64,000 nucleotides of DNA from DASSBG01 sp963800395 (GCA_963800395.1 CAWDBD010000003.1:1-64000), one strand, 5' to 3'; positions 8,131 through 19,345 are shown, numbered from the stretch's first letter. Translations and numbers: made by a program. Notes: generated by a model from the letters alone, not told the origin.

Positions 8131-9739
8131 ATGAGCGAACGCGAATCGATGCAGTACGACATTGTCACGGTTGGTGCCGGCCCGGCCGGACTGGCTTTTG
8201 CCATCCGCATGAAACAGTTGCAGCCGGACATCAATATCTGCGTCATCGAAAAGGGCGCCACGATTGGCGCCCACATCCTCTCTGGCGCCGTGATCGAACC
8301 CGAACCACTGGACGCACTGCTGCCGGAGTGGCGCGAGAATCCGCCACCGGTGTGCGTGCCCGCGTCGGAGGACGAGTTCTGGTTGCTGCGCGATGCCGAA
8401 CACGCCACCAAAGCGCCCATGACCCCGCCGCAGATGCACAACAAGGGCAACTTCATTGTCAGCCTGGGGGCCTTGTGTGCGTGGCTGGCGCCGCAGGCCG
8501 AAGCACTGGGCGTGGACATCTTCCCCGGTTTCGCGGCAAGCGAACCCTACTTCACTGAAGACGGTGCCGTGGGCGGCGTGCGCATTGGCGACATGGGCGT
8601 GGCCAGGGATGGAGAGCACAAGGCCGGCTATACGCAAGGCATCGACATACTGGCGCCGGTGACCGTGCTGGCCGAGGGCTGCCGCGGCCATCTGGGCAAG
8701 CAACTGATCAGGAAATTCTCGCTCGATGCCGATTGCGACCCGCAGACCTACGGCATCGGCATCAAGGAATTGTGGCAACTGCCCGAGGGCCGTGTCGAGC
8801 CAGGCAAGATCGTGCACACGCTGGGCTGGCCGCTGGATAACGCAATCTACGGCGGCAGCTTCATGTACCACCTCGACAACAATCGCCTGGCAATCGGCTT
8901 TGTTGCCGGCCTCGACTACGCCGATCCGGAGTTCAAGCCCTGGGAAGCGTTCCAGCAACTCAAGAACCATGCCCGCATCAAGAGCCTTCTGGACGGTGGC
9001 GAGATTCTCTCGGCAGGGGCACGCGCCCTGGTCGAAGGTGGCTACCAGTCCCTGCCCCGGTGCGAAATGCCCGGCGCAATGCTGATCGGCGACAATGCCG
9101 GCCTGCTCAACGTGCCCAAGATCAAGGGCACGCATCAGGCCATGCGTTCGGGCATGCTTGCGGCAGAACACCTGGCGGCAAACGAGAAAGTCGCCGGCTT
9201 TGATGCGGCCTTGCGTGCCTCGCCTGTGGTCAGGGAGCTGAAAAAGGTGCGCAATATCCGGCCCGGCTTCCACAAGGGCCTGTGGACAGGCCTGGCCAAT
9301 GCCATGTGGGAAACCGCCACCGCCGGCCTGTCACCGTGGACTCTGAAGAACCACGCCGACTGGTCGGCCATGCAGAAGCTTGATCAGCACACCGCACCGG
9401 ATCGCCACTGGGTTGAACGCAGTCTGCCGCCGCGTGACCGCCTGGCCGGGGTCTACTTCGCCGCCACGGAGCACGACGAGGACCAGCCGGTGCACCTGCA
9501 GATTCTGGAGCCGGATGTCTGCATCACGCGCTGCGTCGGAGGAATACGACAACCCCTGCACACGCTTCTGCCCGGCCGGCGTTTACGAAATGGTTGATGA
9601 TGACGACGGCAAGAAGCGCCTGCAGATCAATGCCGCCAATTGCGTGCACTGCAAGACCTGCGACATCAAGGACCCCTACCAGATCATCAACTGGGTCACC
9701 CCCGAGGGCGGCGCCGGCCCCAATTACCAGAACATGTAG
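8131..9739 (+). CDS. Electron transfer flavoprotein-ubiquinone oxidoreductase (one frame break)
   Basis: Inner-membrane-associated flavo-Fe-S enzyme that passes electrons from ETF (fatty acid and amino acid dehydrogenation) to ubiquinone. The FAD dinucleotide motif VGAGPAGLAF is near residue 14. The C-terminal 4Fe-4S domain has CITRC, NPCTRFCPAGVYE and NCVHCKTCDIKDP, ending with the family-typical INWVTPEGG. The frame changes near 9533: ITRC is followed one frame over by SEEYDNPC, consistent with one extra base. Corrected length is about 535 residues, near the usual 540-560. The start has GGAACAG upstream. No etfAB is in the window. Confidence 0.93.
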
Positions 9740-9802
9740 CAGCCCTGAAAGGCAGCGCAGCCTGTCGCCAGCAACAAGCCGGGGCGTGGGCTCACCCGTC
9801 GC

Positions 9803-11029
9803 TCACAGTTCCCGCCTGAAACCGATCAGGCCTGCTCCCAGGATCATCAGGACCAGCGCCAGTCGAGTCCAGCTCGCCAGCGCGGGAACCGCGACTGACT
9901 GCATACCCGGCGGCGGTGGTGGCGGTGGTGCGCCAACGATTTCCGGGACCGAATTGCAGCCAGAAAGGTTGCCGCCGATGATCACGTCATCGCCCACATC
10001 GGGTATGCCGGCTACGCCGGGGCCCGGTCCGGGCGCGAAGTCGTCCACCTGATCCAGCAGTCGCGCAAGAATCGAGCATTGGCTGAGCGAGGTGTTGCCG
10101 GATATTTCCACCTGGAAGCCGACACCTTCAACGTTGGCCAGACCGGTGATGTCAACCAGGCTGTCGTTGTTCAGAAGCGCAAGTGAAGTGCTGTTGCCCA
10201 CGCTGGTGATGCCGATGAGGGGATCGAGATCTGTCAATGCGTCATTGTTGGAAATAACCAGCCCGCCAACACTGGTCAAACCGGACAGACCCGTGAGGCT
10301 GGCAAGGTTCGGGTTGTTGCGTATGTTGACTGAGCCGGTGGCACCCGTGCTGGTCAGGCTGGACAGGCCGCTGATGCTCGCAAGCGCGGCATTGTCCATG
10401 ATGACCAGGCCGTTCACACCGGTCAGGTTGGTCAGGGCATTCAGATTGGTCAGCGCCGCGTTGTTCTGGATCACCAGGCTTCCCCCCGTGCTGGTGATCC
10501 CGGACACACCGCCAAGGTCGGCAAGACTGGTATTGTCGGCCAGCTGCAGCGCGCCCCCGGGCAGGCTGGACAGGCCTGACAGACCGTTCACGTTGGTCAG
10601 CAAGGCATTGTTCCGAATGATCACCGGCCCACCCGCACTGACCACCGTCGACAATCCATTGATGCTCGTGATTGCCGGATTGCCGCTTACTTGAAGCCAG
10701 TACACGCTGGTCAGACTCAGGCCATCGAGTGTCGCCAGGCTGGTGTTGCCGTCGATCACAAACCGGGCCGGAGTGATCATGGTGGTCAGTCCCAGAGGGC
10801 TGAGGTCGGTGATGTCTGCACCGGACACGGTGAGATCAGCACTCATGGTGTCGCAGGTCGGCGTACCGTAGTCGGCCTGGAACGAGGCGACCTGCGCCTG
10901 GCTTGAAAGAGTCACCGGCCCGCCAGTGCTGCACACCTGGGCCGCCAGAGGCGTACAGAACCCCAAGGCCACAAGAAGGACGCTCGGCAGACCCAGCCTG
11001 CTCCATGCTTGGTTGTATTCGGCTTTCAT
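9803..11029 (-). CDS. Secreted repeat protein with IPTL-CTERM-like sorting tail
   Basis: 408-residue exported protein. Signal peptide at about residues 1-30 (ending LAAQ). Residues about 75-330 are about nine imperfect repeats of 25-35 residues with the skeleton L-x-x-x-x-G-L-x-x-L-x-x-x-G-x-x-x-I-x-x-N, resembling leucine-rich or receptor-L-domain solenoids. A Pro/Gly stretch (APPPPPPPG) leads to the C-terminal tail VPALASW, a hydrophobic helix and GFRREL. This short motif, single helix and basic end match the IPTL-CTERM class of protein-sorting signals, which exosortase H is thought to process; no exosortase is in this window. AGGAAA precedes the start. Role probably at the cell surface; ligand unknown. 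Confidence 0.82.
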   Translation of the reverse strand: MKAEYNQAWSRLGLPSVLLVALGFCTPLAAQVCSTGGPVTLSSQAQVASFQADYGTPTCDTMSADLTVSGADITDLSPLGLTTMITPARFVIDGNTSLATLDGLSLTSVYWLQVSGNPAITSINGLSTVVSAGGPVIIRNNALLTNVNGLSGLSSLPGGALQLADNTSLADLGGVSGITSTGGSLVIQNNAALTNLNALTNLTGVNGLVIMDNAALASISGLSSLTSTGATGSVNIRNNPNLASLTGLSGLTSVGGLVISNNDALTDLDPLIGITSVGNSTSLALLNNDSLVDITGLANVEGVGFQVEISGNTSLSQCSILARLLDQVDDFAPGPGPGVAGIPDVGDDVIIGGNLSGCNSVPEIVGAPPPPPPPGMQSVAVPALASWTRLALVLMILGAGLIGFRREL

Positions 11030-11113
11030 GTTGGTTTCCTGTGCGATCGGTTGCGAGGTATGGCCATGCGGACATCAGCGCCACTGGTGGGCCAAAGGGA
11101 GAGTCGCGGGCAG

Positions 11114-12460
11114 CTATTCAAATGGATTGCAGAAGATCAGGTCGTCGAACAGCACATAGGTACGGCCAACCGCCGAGTCAGGCGCGTAGTCCGCAAGCGG
11201 GTCACCGATCACCGCCACACCGGCAGACCAGTCCAGGGCAAAACCGTAGTTGCTTCTGGAGTTGTTGCTTTGCGAATAGAATTTCTGCGCCTGGCCCCAG
11301 TTGTTGCTGCCGCCCGTTTGCTGATGGTAGACATACACCGCACCGGTCAGATTCTCGATGCCGTTAGCGGCGGGGTCACCGACCAGCAATTCGTTGCTGT
11401 GCAGGTGCAGGCTGGCGCCGAACTCGCCCGAGCCTGAATCGCTCGGCTGCAGATCCACGATCTGGCCCCAGTTGTCGATGCCCCCGGTGTCGCGCCCGAA
11501 CAGGAACACATGACCTTCCTGATGCTGGTTGCTGACGGCAATGGTCTCGCCCCGGGTCTTGTCATCCGAGCCCCAGGTGCTGATCGCCGAGCCGAATTCG
11601 ATGGTCCCGCTGGGTGGCGTACTGGTCGGGCTGGTCAGGGTGGTGACCAGTCCCCACTGCCCGACACCGCCCTGATCACGTGCATAGACGTAGGCCCGTC
11701 CCTCTGCCGCAGTGTCTGCGGCATTGCGAAAGCCCGGATCGCTGACTACCGCAATATCCCCATACAGGGTCACTTTCTTGGCGAAGGAAACCTCGCGTGC
11801 CAGATCCGCGCCTGGTGGCAGCAACTCGGCAACGGCGACAAAATTGGCGCCGCTGCTGCTGCGTTCGTAAACCACGGCCCTGCCGCCATTGCCGACGGTA
11901 TCGCCGACCACCATGCGGTTGCGATGGATGTCCAGGCTTTCACCGAAATCGCGAAAGCCATCGGCTGGATTGGCATATACGGATTGCCTGATGCCCCACT
12001 GGTCGGGGCCACCCTGATTGCGCTGAAACACATAGACCGCACCGGCAAAATTGCTTGACTGCGCGCCGGCAGCCTTGGCACCGACCACCAGGGTGTCGCC
12101 ATCCATGGCCAGCACTTCGGCGAAATGATCGCTGGTCCTGCTGAATCCGGGCTGGGCCAGGCTCTTCAGATACGTCCATTGGCCGATGCCGGCACCGCGC
12201 CGGTACAGATAGACACGATGGGTATCGTGCGCCGGATGTCCAACCATGCCCATGGCGACCACCTCGCCGTTGGTGGCCACAGCATAGCCGCCCTTGTCGT
12301 TCGATCCATCTGCACCTGGGTCGTCGTCAACATGACTGAAATTGGCCCGGTCGACGAAAGTATCGGGTGGACAGGCAGCGAATACCGGCAAGCTGAAGGC
12401 CAGCAACAGAATCACGACCAGTTTTCGGGCCCGGCAGAAAAAATGCACGATGCGGTTCAT
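11114..12460 (-). CDS. Secreted FG-GAP/beta-propeller-like protein (module A)
   Basis: About 448 residues with a signal peptide (MNRIVHFF to VFAA) and then CPPDTFVD. The rest consists of about seven repeats around phrases such as VYVFQRNQGG...WG, GDTLVVGAK and FGASLHLHSNELLVGDP, the layout of FG-GAP-type beta-propellers. The C-terminus is DDLIFCNPFE. A broken paralogue lies at 19346-20702, and both are divergent from a kinase-sigma pair. The start at 12460 is preferred because GGAG precedes it by 7 nt. It has no CTERM membrane anchor, so it is probably released or bound to the outer surface. Function is unknown; its fixed position opposite the kinase suggests it is a target or an input of that pathway, which is inference. 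Confidence 0.82.
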   Translation of the reverse strand: MNRIVHFFCRARKLVVILLLAFSLPVFAACPPDTFVDRANFSHVDDDPGADGSNDKGGYAVATNGEVVAMGMVGHPAHDTHRVYLYRRGAGIGQWTYLKSLAQPGFSRTSDHFAEVLAMDGDTLVVGAKAAGAQSSNFAGAVYVFQRNQGGPDQWGIRQSVYANPADGFRDFGESLDIHRNRMVVGDTVGNGGRAVVYERSSSGANFVAVAELLPPGADLAREVSFAKKVTLYGDIAVVSDPGFRNAADTAAEGRAYVYARDQGGVGQWGLVTTLTSPTSTPPSGTIEFGSAISTWGSDDKTRGETIAVSNQHQEGHVFLFGRDTGGIDNWGQIVDLQPSDSGSGEFGASLHLHSNELLVGDPAANGIENLTGAVYVYHQQTGGSNNWGQAQKFYSQSNNSRSNYGFALDWSAGVAVIGDPLADYAPDSAVGRTYVLFDDLIFCNPFE

Positions 12461-12564
12461 TTGTTCGCTCCAATCCATGTCGAATACCCCTGATATCGGA
12501 TTGCGCCGACAAATCCGGGCAATGGACTACAATCAAGGTCTGGCAAGGGCACAAGGACAGGCAC

Positions 12565-15100
12565 GTGAGCGGCTTGACCAAAGGTGACTACGAGCGCATT
12601 GAAGCCGCATTCCATGCCGCCTTGGCCGTGCCTGTGGCAAGTCGCGACACCCTCCTGCAGGCGCGGTTTCGTGGCCAGCCGCACCTGATCCGAGCCGTTC
12701 AGCGCCTGCTGCAAGCACGGGAAGACACTTTCCATCTGGACCAACCGGTCTTCTCCGATACCTCGGCCGAGACCGCGGATACACCGCGCGCGGGCCCGCT
12801 CCCGGCCGGGACGCGAATCCAGGCATGGCAAATAGAAAAACTGCTGGCGCGCGGCGGCATGAGCCGGGTCTACCTGGCCCGCCGCGAAATGGACGGCGTG
12901 GCACAGCATGCCGCTCTGAAGCTGATCGCCGCCGACGCCGACCCGCAACGCTTTGCGATCGAGCGTCAGGTGCTCGCCCAGCTTGAGCATGCCGGCATCG
13001 CGCGCCTGATCGATGGTGGTTTCAGCGAGGACGGCCGCCCATGGCTGGCCAGCGAATATGTTGCCGGGCAGAACATCAGCGCGTACTGCGATTCGGTCAG
13101 GCCGGGCGTGCGCGAATGCATCAGGCTGCTGATCGAAATCGCCGATGCCGTGGCCTATGCCCACGCGCACCTGATCGTGCATCGCGACATCAAGCCCGCC
13201 AACATCCTGATCAACACCGATGGCCACGCCAAGCTGGTGGATTTCGGCATTGCCAAACTGCTTGAAGCCGATGTCGAGTCAAACACCCGCACGGGCATTT
13301 CAGCTCATGACGCCGCAATACGCCGCACCGGAACAGGTTGTCGGCCGCCCCATCACGGTGCAGACCGATGTGCATGCGCTGGGCGTACTTGCATTCGAGA
13401 TCCTGACTGGCCGCAATCCCTTTGCCGCGCCCGGCGACTCCCTGTTGAAGGTGACTCGCGCCATCGTCGAAGATGAGGCTGCGCGGCCAAGTGCGGTATG
13501 CCGCAATGCTGCGCAGGGTCGCAGGCTGCGCGGCGACCTTGATGCAATCGTGCTCAAGGCGCTGCGCAAGGATCCTGCGCAGCGCTATTCCACGGCAGCC
13601 AGTTTCGCCGCGGATCTGCGCCAGTTCCTTGCCGGCGAAACGGTGGCTGCGCGGCGCGGCAGTCGCGGCTACCGCATCCGCTCGTTGCTGAAGCGGTATC
13701 GCTGGGCGTTCGCGGTGACTGCCGTGATCCTGGTTCTGGCTGTTACCGAAGTGTCTATACGGGTTCGCCAGTTGACGGCAGAACGCGACCAGGCCAATGC
13801 GGTCGCCGGCTTTCTGCGCGGCCTGATTTCCGATCTGGATCCGGGCACCCGAAACATCGCCGACGCCAACAAGCTGACCGTGGTCGAGGTGCTGGATGCC
13901 GGTCGCAAGCGACTCAGTCAGGAGAGGCTTGCGCCGGCACTGCGTGCACAGCTTCTGGTGCAGCTGGCACAAGCCTATGGCAACCTGTTCAAGTGGCCCG
14001 AGAGCGAGGCTGCAGCACGTGACGCGATCAAGCTGACGACAAGCCACCCGCTCTCGAATGACCTTCGATTTGAAGCGCGACTGGCTCTGGCAGCCGCCCT
14101 CACCGGGGAGCAGCGCCAGGACCAGGCCGAGACCATCTACCTGGACATGCTGAAGGACAAGGATCTTGACCCGCACGCGTTCGGAATGCTGGCATCCGAC
14201 TACGGCTCGCAGCTTTTCACACAGGGGCGCACGTCCGAGGCCGTGACCCGGCTCGAAGCCGCCAGCCAGGCGCTGCGCTCATCGGGTGACCAGCCCAGAC
14301 TGATGATGACATTGCGGCGCCTCGCGGTTGCCTACGACAGGCTGGGCCGGCAGGACAAGGCCCGGGCAACCGCGCGTCAGGCGCTGGAAATTGCCAGAAA
14401 GCACTTTTCCGAAAATCAGGTGGCGCTGGCACTGAGCGAAACCGCCTACGCGGACATTCTCGGCAAGAGCAAGCCAGAGGCTGCACGGCCATATCTCGAA
14501 GATGCGCTGCAACGTTTCCGGCGGGTCCTGGGCGCGGACAACTACAACACCCGCGTTACCGAGAGCAACTATGCGATGCTGCTATGGAAGCTGCACCACT
14601 ACGACGAGGCGGAAGCGCTCCTGCGCAGCAACATCGAACACGAGCAAGCCGTCACGGGCAAACGAAGTCTGGCCGTCGGCCGGGGCATGCAAAATCTTGC
14701 CGCGCTGCAATATGATCGCGGCCAGTACGAGCAGAGCACGCGCACCGCACGCGAAGCGTTTTCAATACTCGACTCGGCCTTGCCGCCCGGCCACCTGCAG
14801 CGCGCATTTCCCTTGCTGACCCTGGCCGGGGCGCAACTGGCAACCGAGCAACCCGCCGCGGCAATGAAGAGTCTGCGTGAAGCCGATGCGATCCTTGAGC
14901 CGGCATTGCCACCTGACTCGCTACCGCGCAAGGTGATCCGGGCGCGCCAGGCCATGGTGCTGGCAGCGACTGGCGATTGCGCACGAGCGCTGCCTCTGCT
15001 GCAGGCTGCCAGAATCGATCTCGGCAACACGCAGCACGATCGCTACGACAGGGAATTCAAGCGCGCGCAGGCGCATTGCCCCGAGGCCGACCGGCCATGA
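12565..15100 (+). CDS. Transmembrane Ser/Thr kinase with C-terminal TPR domain, module A (one frame break)
   Basis: About 845 residues. Order: an N-terminal helical region of about 80 residues; a Hanks-type kinase domain with glycine loop LLARGGMSRVYLA, lysine in AALKLIAA, catalytic HRDIKPANI and DFGIAK; a transmembrane helix near residue 390 (AFAVTAVILVLAV); then an extracytoplasmic region rich in TPR-like helices that is likely to bind a ligand or partner. The frame changes near 13305 (TGIS then MTPQYAAPEQ), consistent with one extra base. GTG start at 12565 after AAGGA. Its stop overlaps the sigma factor start (ATGA), so kinase and sigma factor are translationally coupled. In known pairs (PknT-EcfP, PknS-EcfK) such a kinase activates its sigma factor by phosphorylation. 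Confidence 0.9.
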
Positions 15101-15681
15101 AGGAAGATATCGACCGCAGTCTGGATGCGGGCCTGGATGCTGCGGGCCTGGGTCAGGGTCTGGACGCCCAGGACCGTCAGTTGCTGTACTCCGAGTTGAA
15201 GTCCGCCGCACGTCGTCAGCGACTTGCCATCGGCTCACCCGGAGGCCTGCAGACCACCGCCCTGGTACATGAAACCTGGCTGCGCCTGCGCGACAACAGT
15301 GCCTTTCGCGACCGCAGTCATTTCCTGGCCAGTGCAGCCGTGGCCATGCGCTATGTACTGATCGATCACATCCGTGCAGTCACCTCGGAAAAGCGCACGC
15401 GACCGGGAGCCGAAGCATGGGCTGACGAGAGCCTGCTGGCACACCTCAAACCCTCCCGGCATCTTGAAGTCCTGGCCATCCACGATGCCTTGCAGGACCT
15501 GGTGGATATCAAGCCACGCTGCGTGCGGGTCATCGAGTGCCGCTTCTTTGCCGGCTACACCGATTCCGAAACCGCGCTTGCCCTGGACATCAACGAACGC
15601 ACGGTGCGACGCGACTGGGAGTTTGCCCGGGCCTGGCTTCGGGTGCGGCTGCAGGGCCCCGACCAGGAGTCGATCTGGTAA
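15097..15681 (+). CDS. ECF-like RNA polymerase sigma factor, module A
   Basis: 194-residue sigma-70 family protein resembling the TIGR02999 group. Region 2 is recognisable in LVHETWLRLR and AMRYVLIDHIR; region 4 in CRFFAGYTDSETALALDI followed by ERTVRRDWEFARAWL, the helix-turn-helix that reads the -35. No anti-sigma gene is adjacent; the upstream neighbour is a Ser/Thr kinase whose stop codon overlaps this ATG (ATGA). This favours control by phosphorylation rather than by anti-sigma release. The paralogue at 23333-23917 has the same length. Targets are unknown; the surrounding surface-protein genes are candidates. Confidence 0.92.
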   Translation: MKEDIDRSLDAGLDAAGLGQGLDAQDRQLLYSELKSAARRQRLAIGSPGGLQTTALVHETWLRLRDNSAFRDRSHFLASAAVAMRYVLIDHIRAVTSEKRTRPGAEAWADESLLAHLKPSRHLEVLAIHDALQDLVDIKPRCVRVIECRFFAGYTDSETALALDINERTVRRDWEFARAWLRVRLQGPDQESIW

Positions 15682-15769
15682 TTTTGCATTCACCGGGTTG
15701 GCCACCCCCATGTGCGGCACCGTCAGAACTTGCGGGGGCATTTGCTGCGTGTCGGGCTGCTGCCGGCCG

Positions 15770-16027
15770 GAAACCGCCGACGATGTCGAACAGCCGATCT
15801 GGACCGATCCGTCCCGACATAGCGAGATTCTCGGCGTACACGAAGCACTGGCCGACCTGGCCGAGCTCAATCCGCGCTGCGTGCGCGTGGTCGAATGCCG
15901 CTATTTCGCCGGCTACACCGATGCCGAGACCGCCACTGCGCTGGATATCGGCGAGCGCACGGTGCGCCGCGACTGGACCTTTGCCCGCGCCTGGTTGCGC
16001 GAACGGCTCGGCGATGGCAGCGGCTGA
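15770..16027 (+). pseudogene. C-terminal remnant of a third ECF-like sigma factor
   Basis: About 250 bp nearly identical to the 3' half of the sigma gene at 23333-23917. It encodes WTDPSRHSEILGVHEALADL through region 4 (ERTVRRDWTFARAWLRERL) and ends GDGSG-stop; the last stretch of about 75 bp before the divergent end is identical. Region 2 is absent and no start codon with a ribosome site leads into it. It therefore encodes only the -35-reading half. It directly follows the intact module A sigma gene and looks like the footprint of a lost or recombined third module. Confidence 0.8.
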
Positions 16028-16125
16028 ACTGGCGCCACCCCGGCGTACCGCACGTTGGCGACAGCGCCGTCCCCGACAACCACTCCTGGTGCGGCTCGGA
16101 GCCGGTCGGAACCCGGGAGTCCGTA

Positions 16126-19100
16126 TTACGGGTTGCGCAGCGGAAGCTTCAGCGGCCGTGCCGCACCCTCAAGCAAGACACCATGCTCGGAGCCAGCACG
16201 GTAGGCAGCAATGGCCATGCGCGCATGGCTGGCGGCTGACGCCCACCGGCTGACACGTTCAGCGCCTGTGCCGGCCACGGCATGCAGACGCAGGAACTGT
16301 CTGCCAGCCAGCTCCAGGCAGTCGACCCGGATCGCCTGACCGAGTAATCGCCACGTGCCCAGCGAGCGGATACCGTCGCCCGTCGTGCGCGGCACTTTGA
16401 CAAAGTCGATTTGCCGCCTGCCGGACAGGCTCAGGTCCGCTGCCCGGATTCCGCTGCCGACCGTGCCACCGAAGGTATCGCGGAATATCACCAGGGTATC
16501 GGTGTCGATAGCATTGACGGTGCCGGCGCCAACACTGAAGATTGCCGATGCGTCGTCCGTGTCAGCAAGGACGGGCAGCGTTACCACGTAGGTAAGCGAG
16601 CCGCCCGGCGGCAGCGTCACGCTGTCCGACAGCAGTCCGCTGCCATGAATGGTGCAACTGGCACCGCCGGCTGCCGCACAGATCCAGCCGGATGCCGCGA
16701 CATCGAATGCGCTACCGGCCACACCCGCAATGACAAGGTCATTGGCCGCGGCGCTACCGTTGTTGGCAAGTGTGACAAGGTAGTCGAGCATTTCGCCGTA
16801 GCGGGCATACTCACGATTGTCGTCGAGATTCATCTGCAAGCGGACCGTCCTGTCAATGCAGGTCGCAGACACATCGGCGATGTCGGCATCGCTCACCATG
16901 CCGCTGCCCTGGCCTATGCTGCAAACCTGGCTCGCTGGCTCGCTGGCGATGCTCACGCTGTAGTAGCTGCCACTTTGCAGGGTCGTCGGAAAGACAAAGC
17001 TGCCGTCTGCAGCAATCGTCAGGTCATCGCCGCCATTGAGTTGCAGCACAAGGCTGCCACCGGACAGGCCGCTGACACTGCCGCCGATCGAGTAGCGGTT
17101 GGTGATGCAGCTGACCGCAATATCGGTGACATCGCTGTCGCCCATGATGCCTGCGCCATTGATCACCTGGCAGGTCTGGGCCGGCTGCGCCGGCTGACTG
17201 GCAACACTGACGTCATAGGCACTGCCGTATTCCACCGGCGTGTCGAATTCGAAGCCGCCGTTGGCGGACAGCGCCAGGTTGTCAGCTGCATTGTCCTGCA
17301 ACACCAGACCACTGCCGGCAAGTCCGCTGAGCGTGCCTGTGAGGGTGTGGCTGTCGATGACGAAGCCGGCAAGGCAGTGCCTGTCGATATCCGATGTGAT
17401 GCTGATGTTCGACGAGGCGCCGCTGCAATCGCCACCCCAACCGCTGAAGTGCCAATGCGCGGCGGCACTGGCATGAAGCTGCAGTGGGAAATCCTGTGGA
17501 TACAGCGCCGAACACTGACTGCCGCCACTGTCTGTGCAGTCCGCAATGCGTCCCCTGATCGGCGTCGGAAACTCCGAGGCGCTGACGCTGCCGAGGCCAC
17601 TGACCGCAACGCTGATCTGTTTGGGCGAAGTGGCCACTTCCACCGCGCCGATATCGCAGGCGGTTCCCAGCGGCCGCGTCACGCCACGCTGGTCGACGCC
17701 GGCGACCGGCGGATTGGCGCAGGTGTCGGCATTGCCGGCATCGATGGCGGGGCTGCTCACATCGGGTCTCAAGGTCGGGGTCCAGCCACCGTTGTCCTGC
17801 AGCGGCCCCAGCAGCGGATCGCGATCGAGATTGCCGCCACCGTCGCTGCCGAGGCTGCCATCCCAGCCGCTGCCGCTACCACCCGAACGCATGACGATGC
17901 TGTGATCGATGCTGGCCGTGGCGTTAGTATCGTTGAAGATCTCGTTGCCGCTGGTTGCCTGGTCGCCCCACAGAATCACGTTGCTGGCGGAGATCGAGCC
18001 GTCGTGGTTGTACAGGGCACCGCCGGTATCGGCACTGTTGCCGCTGAAGCTGACGTTGTACAGATTGATGTCGCTGCCACTGTTGTAGACCGCGCCGCCA
18101 TGGCCGTAAGTGACGTTCAGGCTGTTGCCGCTGAAGGTAACGTTCGCCAGCACCGGATGCGCCGAATCGTTGTACATCGCGCCACCATCGTTGGCGGCAT
18201 TGCCGCTGAATGTGACCGCATCCAGCATCGGGCTGCTGGTGCCGAAATTCCCGGCATTGACCATGGCGCCGCCACGGCCACCCGCCTGGTTGCCGTTGAA
18301 CAGGACATCGTGCAGGAACGGACTGCTGTCGCCGGTGTAACCCTGATTGTAGATGGCCCCACCGGCCGAGTAGGCGCTGTTGTTGCTGAAGCTCACCTGC
18401 TCCAGAACCGGGCTGCTGATCCCCGCGGAGCCATCGTTGTAGATCGCGCCGCCATAGACATGCGTCGCACTGTTGCCGCTGAAGCTGACGTCTGTCAGCT
18501 GCGGACTGCTTGTGCCGCTGTCGCGGCCATCGTCATAAATCGCGCCGCCATACTGTCCGGCGACGTTGCCGCTGAAACTCGCATGGAGCAACGCCGGACT
18601 GCTGCGACCGAGCGGGCCAGCGTCGTTGTAGACCGCGCCGCCCTTGTTGAAGGCCTGGTTGCCCGCGAACGTCAGATGCGAAAGCGTCGGACTGCATTCG
18701 TTGCCGCTGCCCGATCCCGCACAGTACAGCCCGCCACCGGAGTCGTCCGGCCCGCTGCCGTCGGCATTGCCGTCACGCACTGTGAATCCGTCCAGCACGG
18801 TGCTGGCGGTGATGGACTGACGCCCTCGTGACGCCATCGAGGAAAACGACGTGGTAGCTGTTGTCGGCGGCATCGCCCGCCACGCCAATATCGCCCGAGA
18901 GCGTGCTGACATTCGCTGAAGGATCGCGCTGGTTGCGCTGCGTCTCGGTGCCGGCAAAGCCGCCGTAGACGGCCAGACCGGGGCGAATGTCGAAACTGAT
19001 GGAGCGATCCGTGCCGCTGGTCGGCAGGTAGGTGCCCGCGCCCACCCACAACTCGGTACATGTACCCGTCGCCAGCGCTGTTTGCAGATCCATCGCCTGT

Positions 19101-19258
19101 GCTGTCCAGTTGCTGCCATCGCCACTGCTGCTGCCGCTGCTTGTGACTCGACAAACTTCAGCATGGACCGGGCCGGCAACAACCTGCAACGCCATTCCCA
19201 GGAGCAACACGCAGGCCGGCAGGCGCGGACGCCGGCAGCGGCTGGACAATGTCAGCAT
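16126..19258 (-). CDS. Large secreted choice-of-anchor-Q / Pmp-like repeat protein (one frame break)
   Basis: About 1045 residues. Signal peptide starting MLTLSSRCRR and ending VHAE. A region typical of polymorphic outer-membrane or parallel beta-helix proteins follows, with about ten repeats of the form FSGNxAxxxGGAIYNDG and NNSAYSAGGAIYN. Then comes the choice-of-anchor-Q signature SPAIDAGNAD...VDQRGVTRP...CDIGAVE, a domain with HWHFSGWGGDCSG, two carboxypeptidase-regulatory-like units (SGLSGGSLVLQLNGGDDL) and a DUF11-like stretch. The frame changes near 18826 (VVFLDGVTR then GRQSITAST). Start at 19258 chosen for GGGGGA about 6 nt upstream; 19264 is an alternative. It ends near its own stop without a CTERM or autotransporter barrel, so its anchoring is unclear. 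Probably a surface or adhesin-like protein. Confidence 0.82.
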
Positions 19259-19345
19259 CACCATTCCCCCACTGTGAAAGTCAGGATCGAGGGCGTGCAA
19301 CCCTGCACGTTCCTGACAGATAACACGTGAACCCGCTCGCGCCAC

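Noticed and set aside
6609..8519. Amidase start 168 codons upstream of the chosen one
   Set aside because: The extension runs antisense into ETF-QO and has no resemblance to amidases.
8008..9273. Minus-strand frame of about 420 codons
   Set aside because: Antisense shadow of ETF-ubiquinone oxidoreductase.
10092..10900. Regularly spaced similar blocks, array-like at DNA level
   Set aside because: They are the coding repeats of the solenoid surface protein.
13211..14176. Minus-strand frame of about 320 codons
   Set aside because: Antisense to the module A kinase; no signal of its own and no ribosome site.
16411..18831. Open plus-strand frame of about 800 codons
   Set aside because: It lies entirely antisense to the choice-of-anchor-Q protein, whose repeats are clearly coding; long antisense frames are expected in GC-rich DNA and the translated product resembles nothing.
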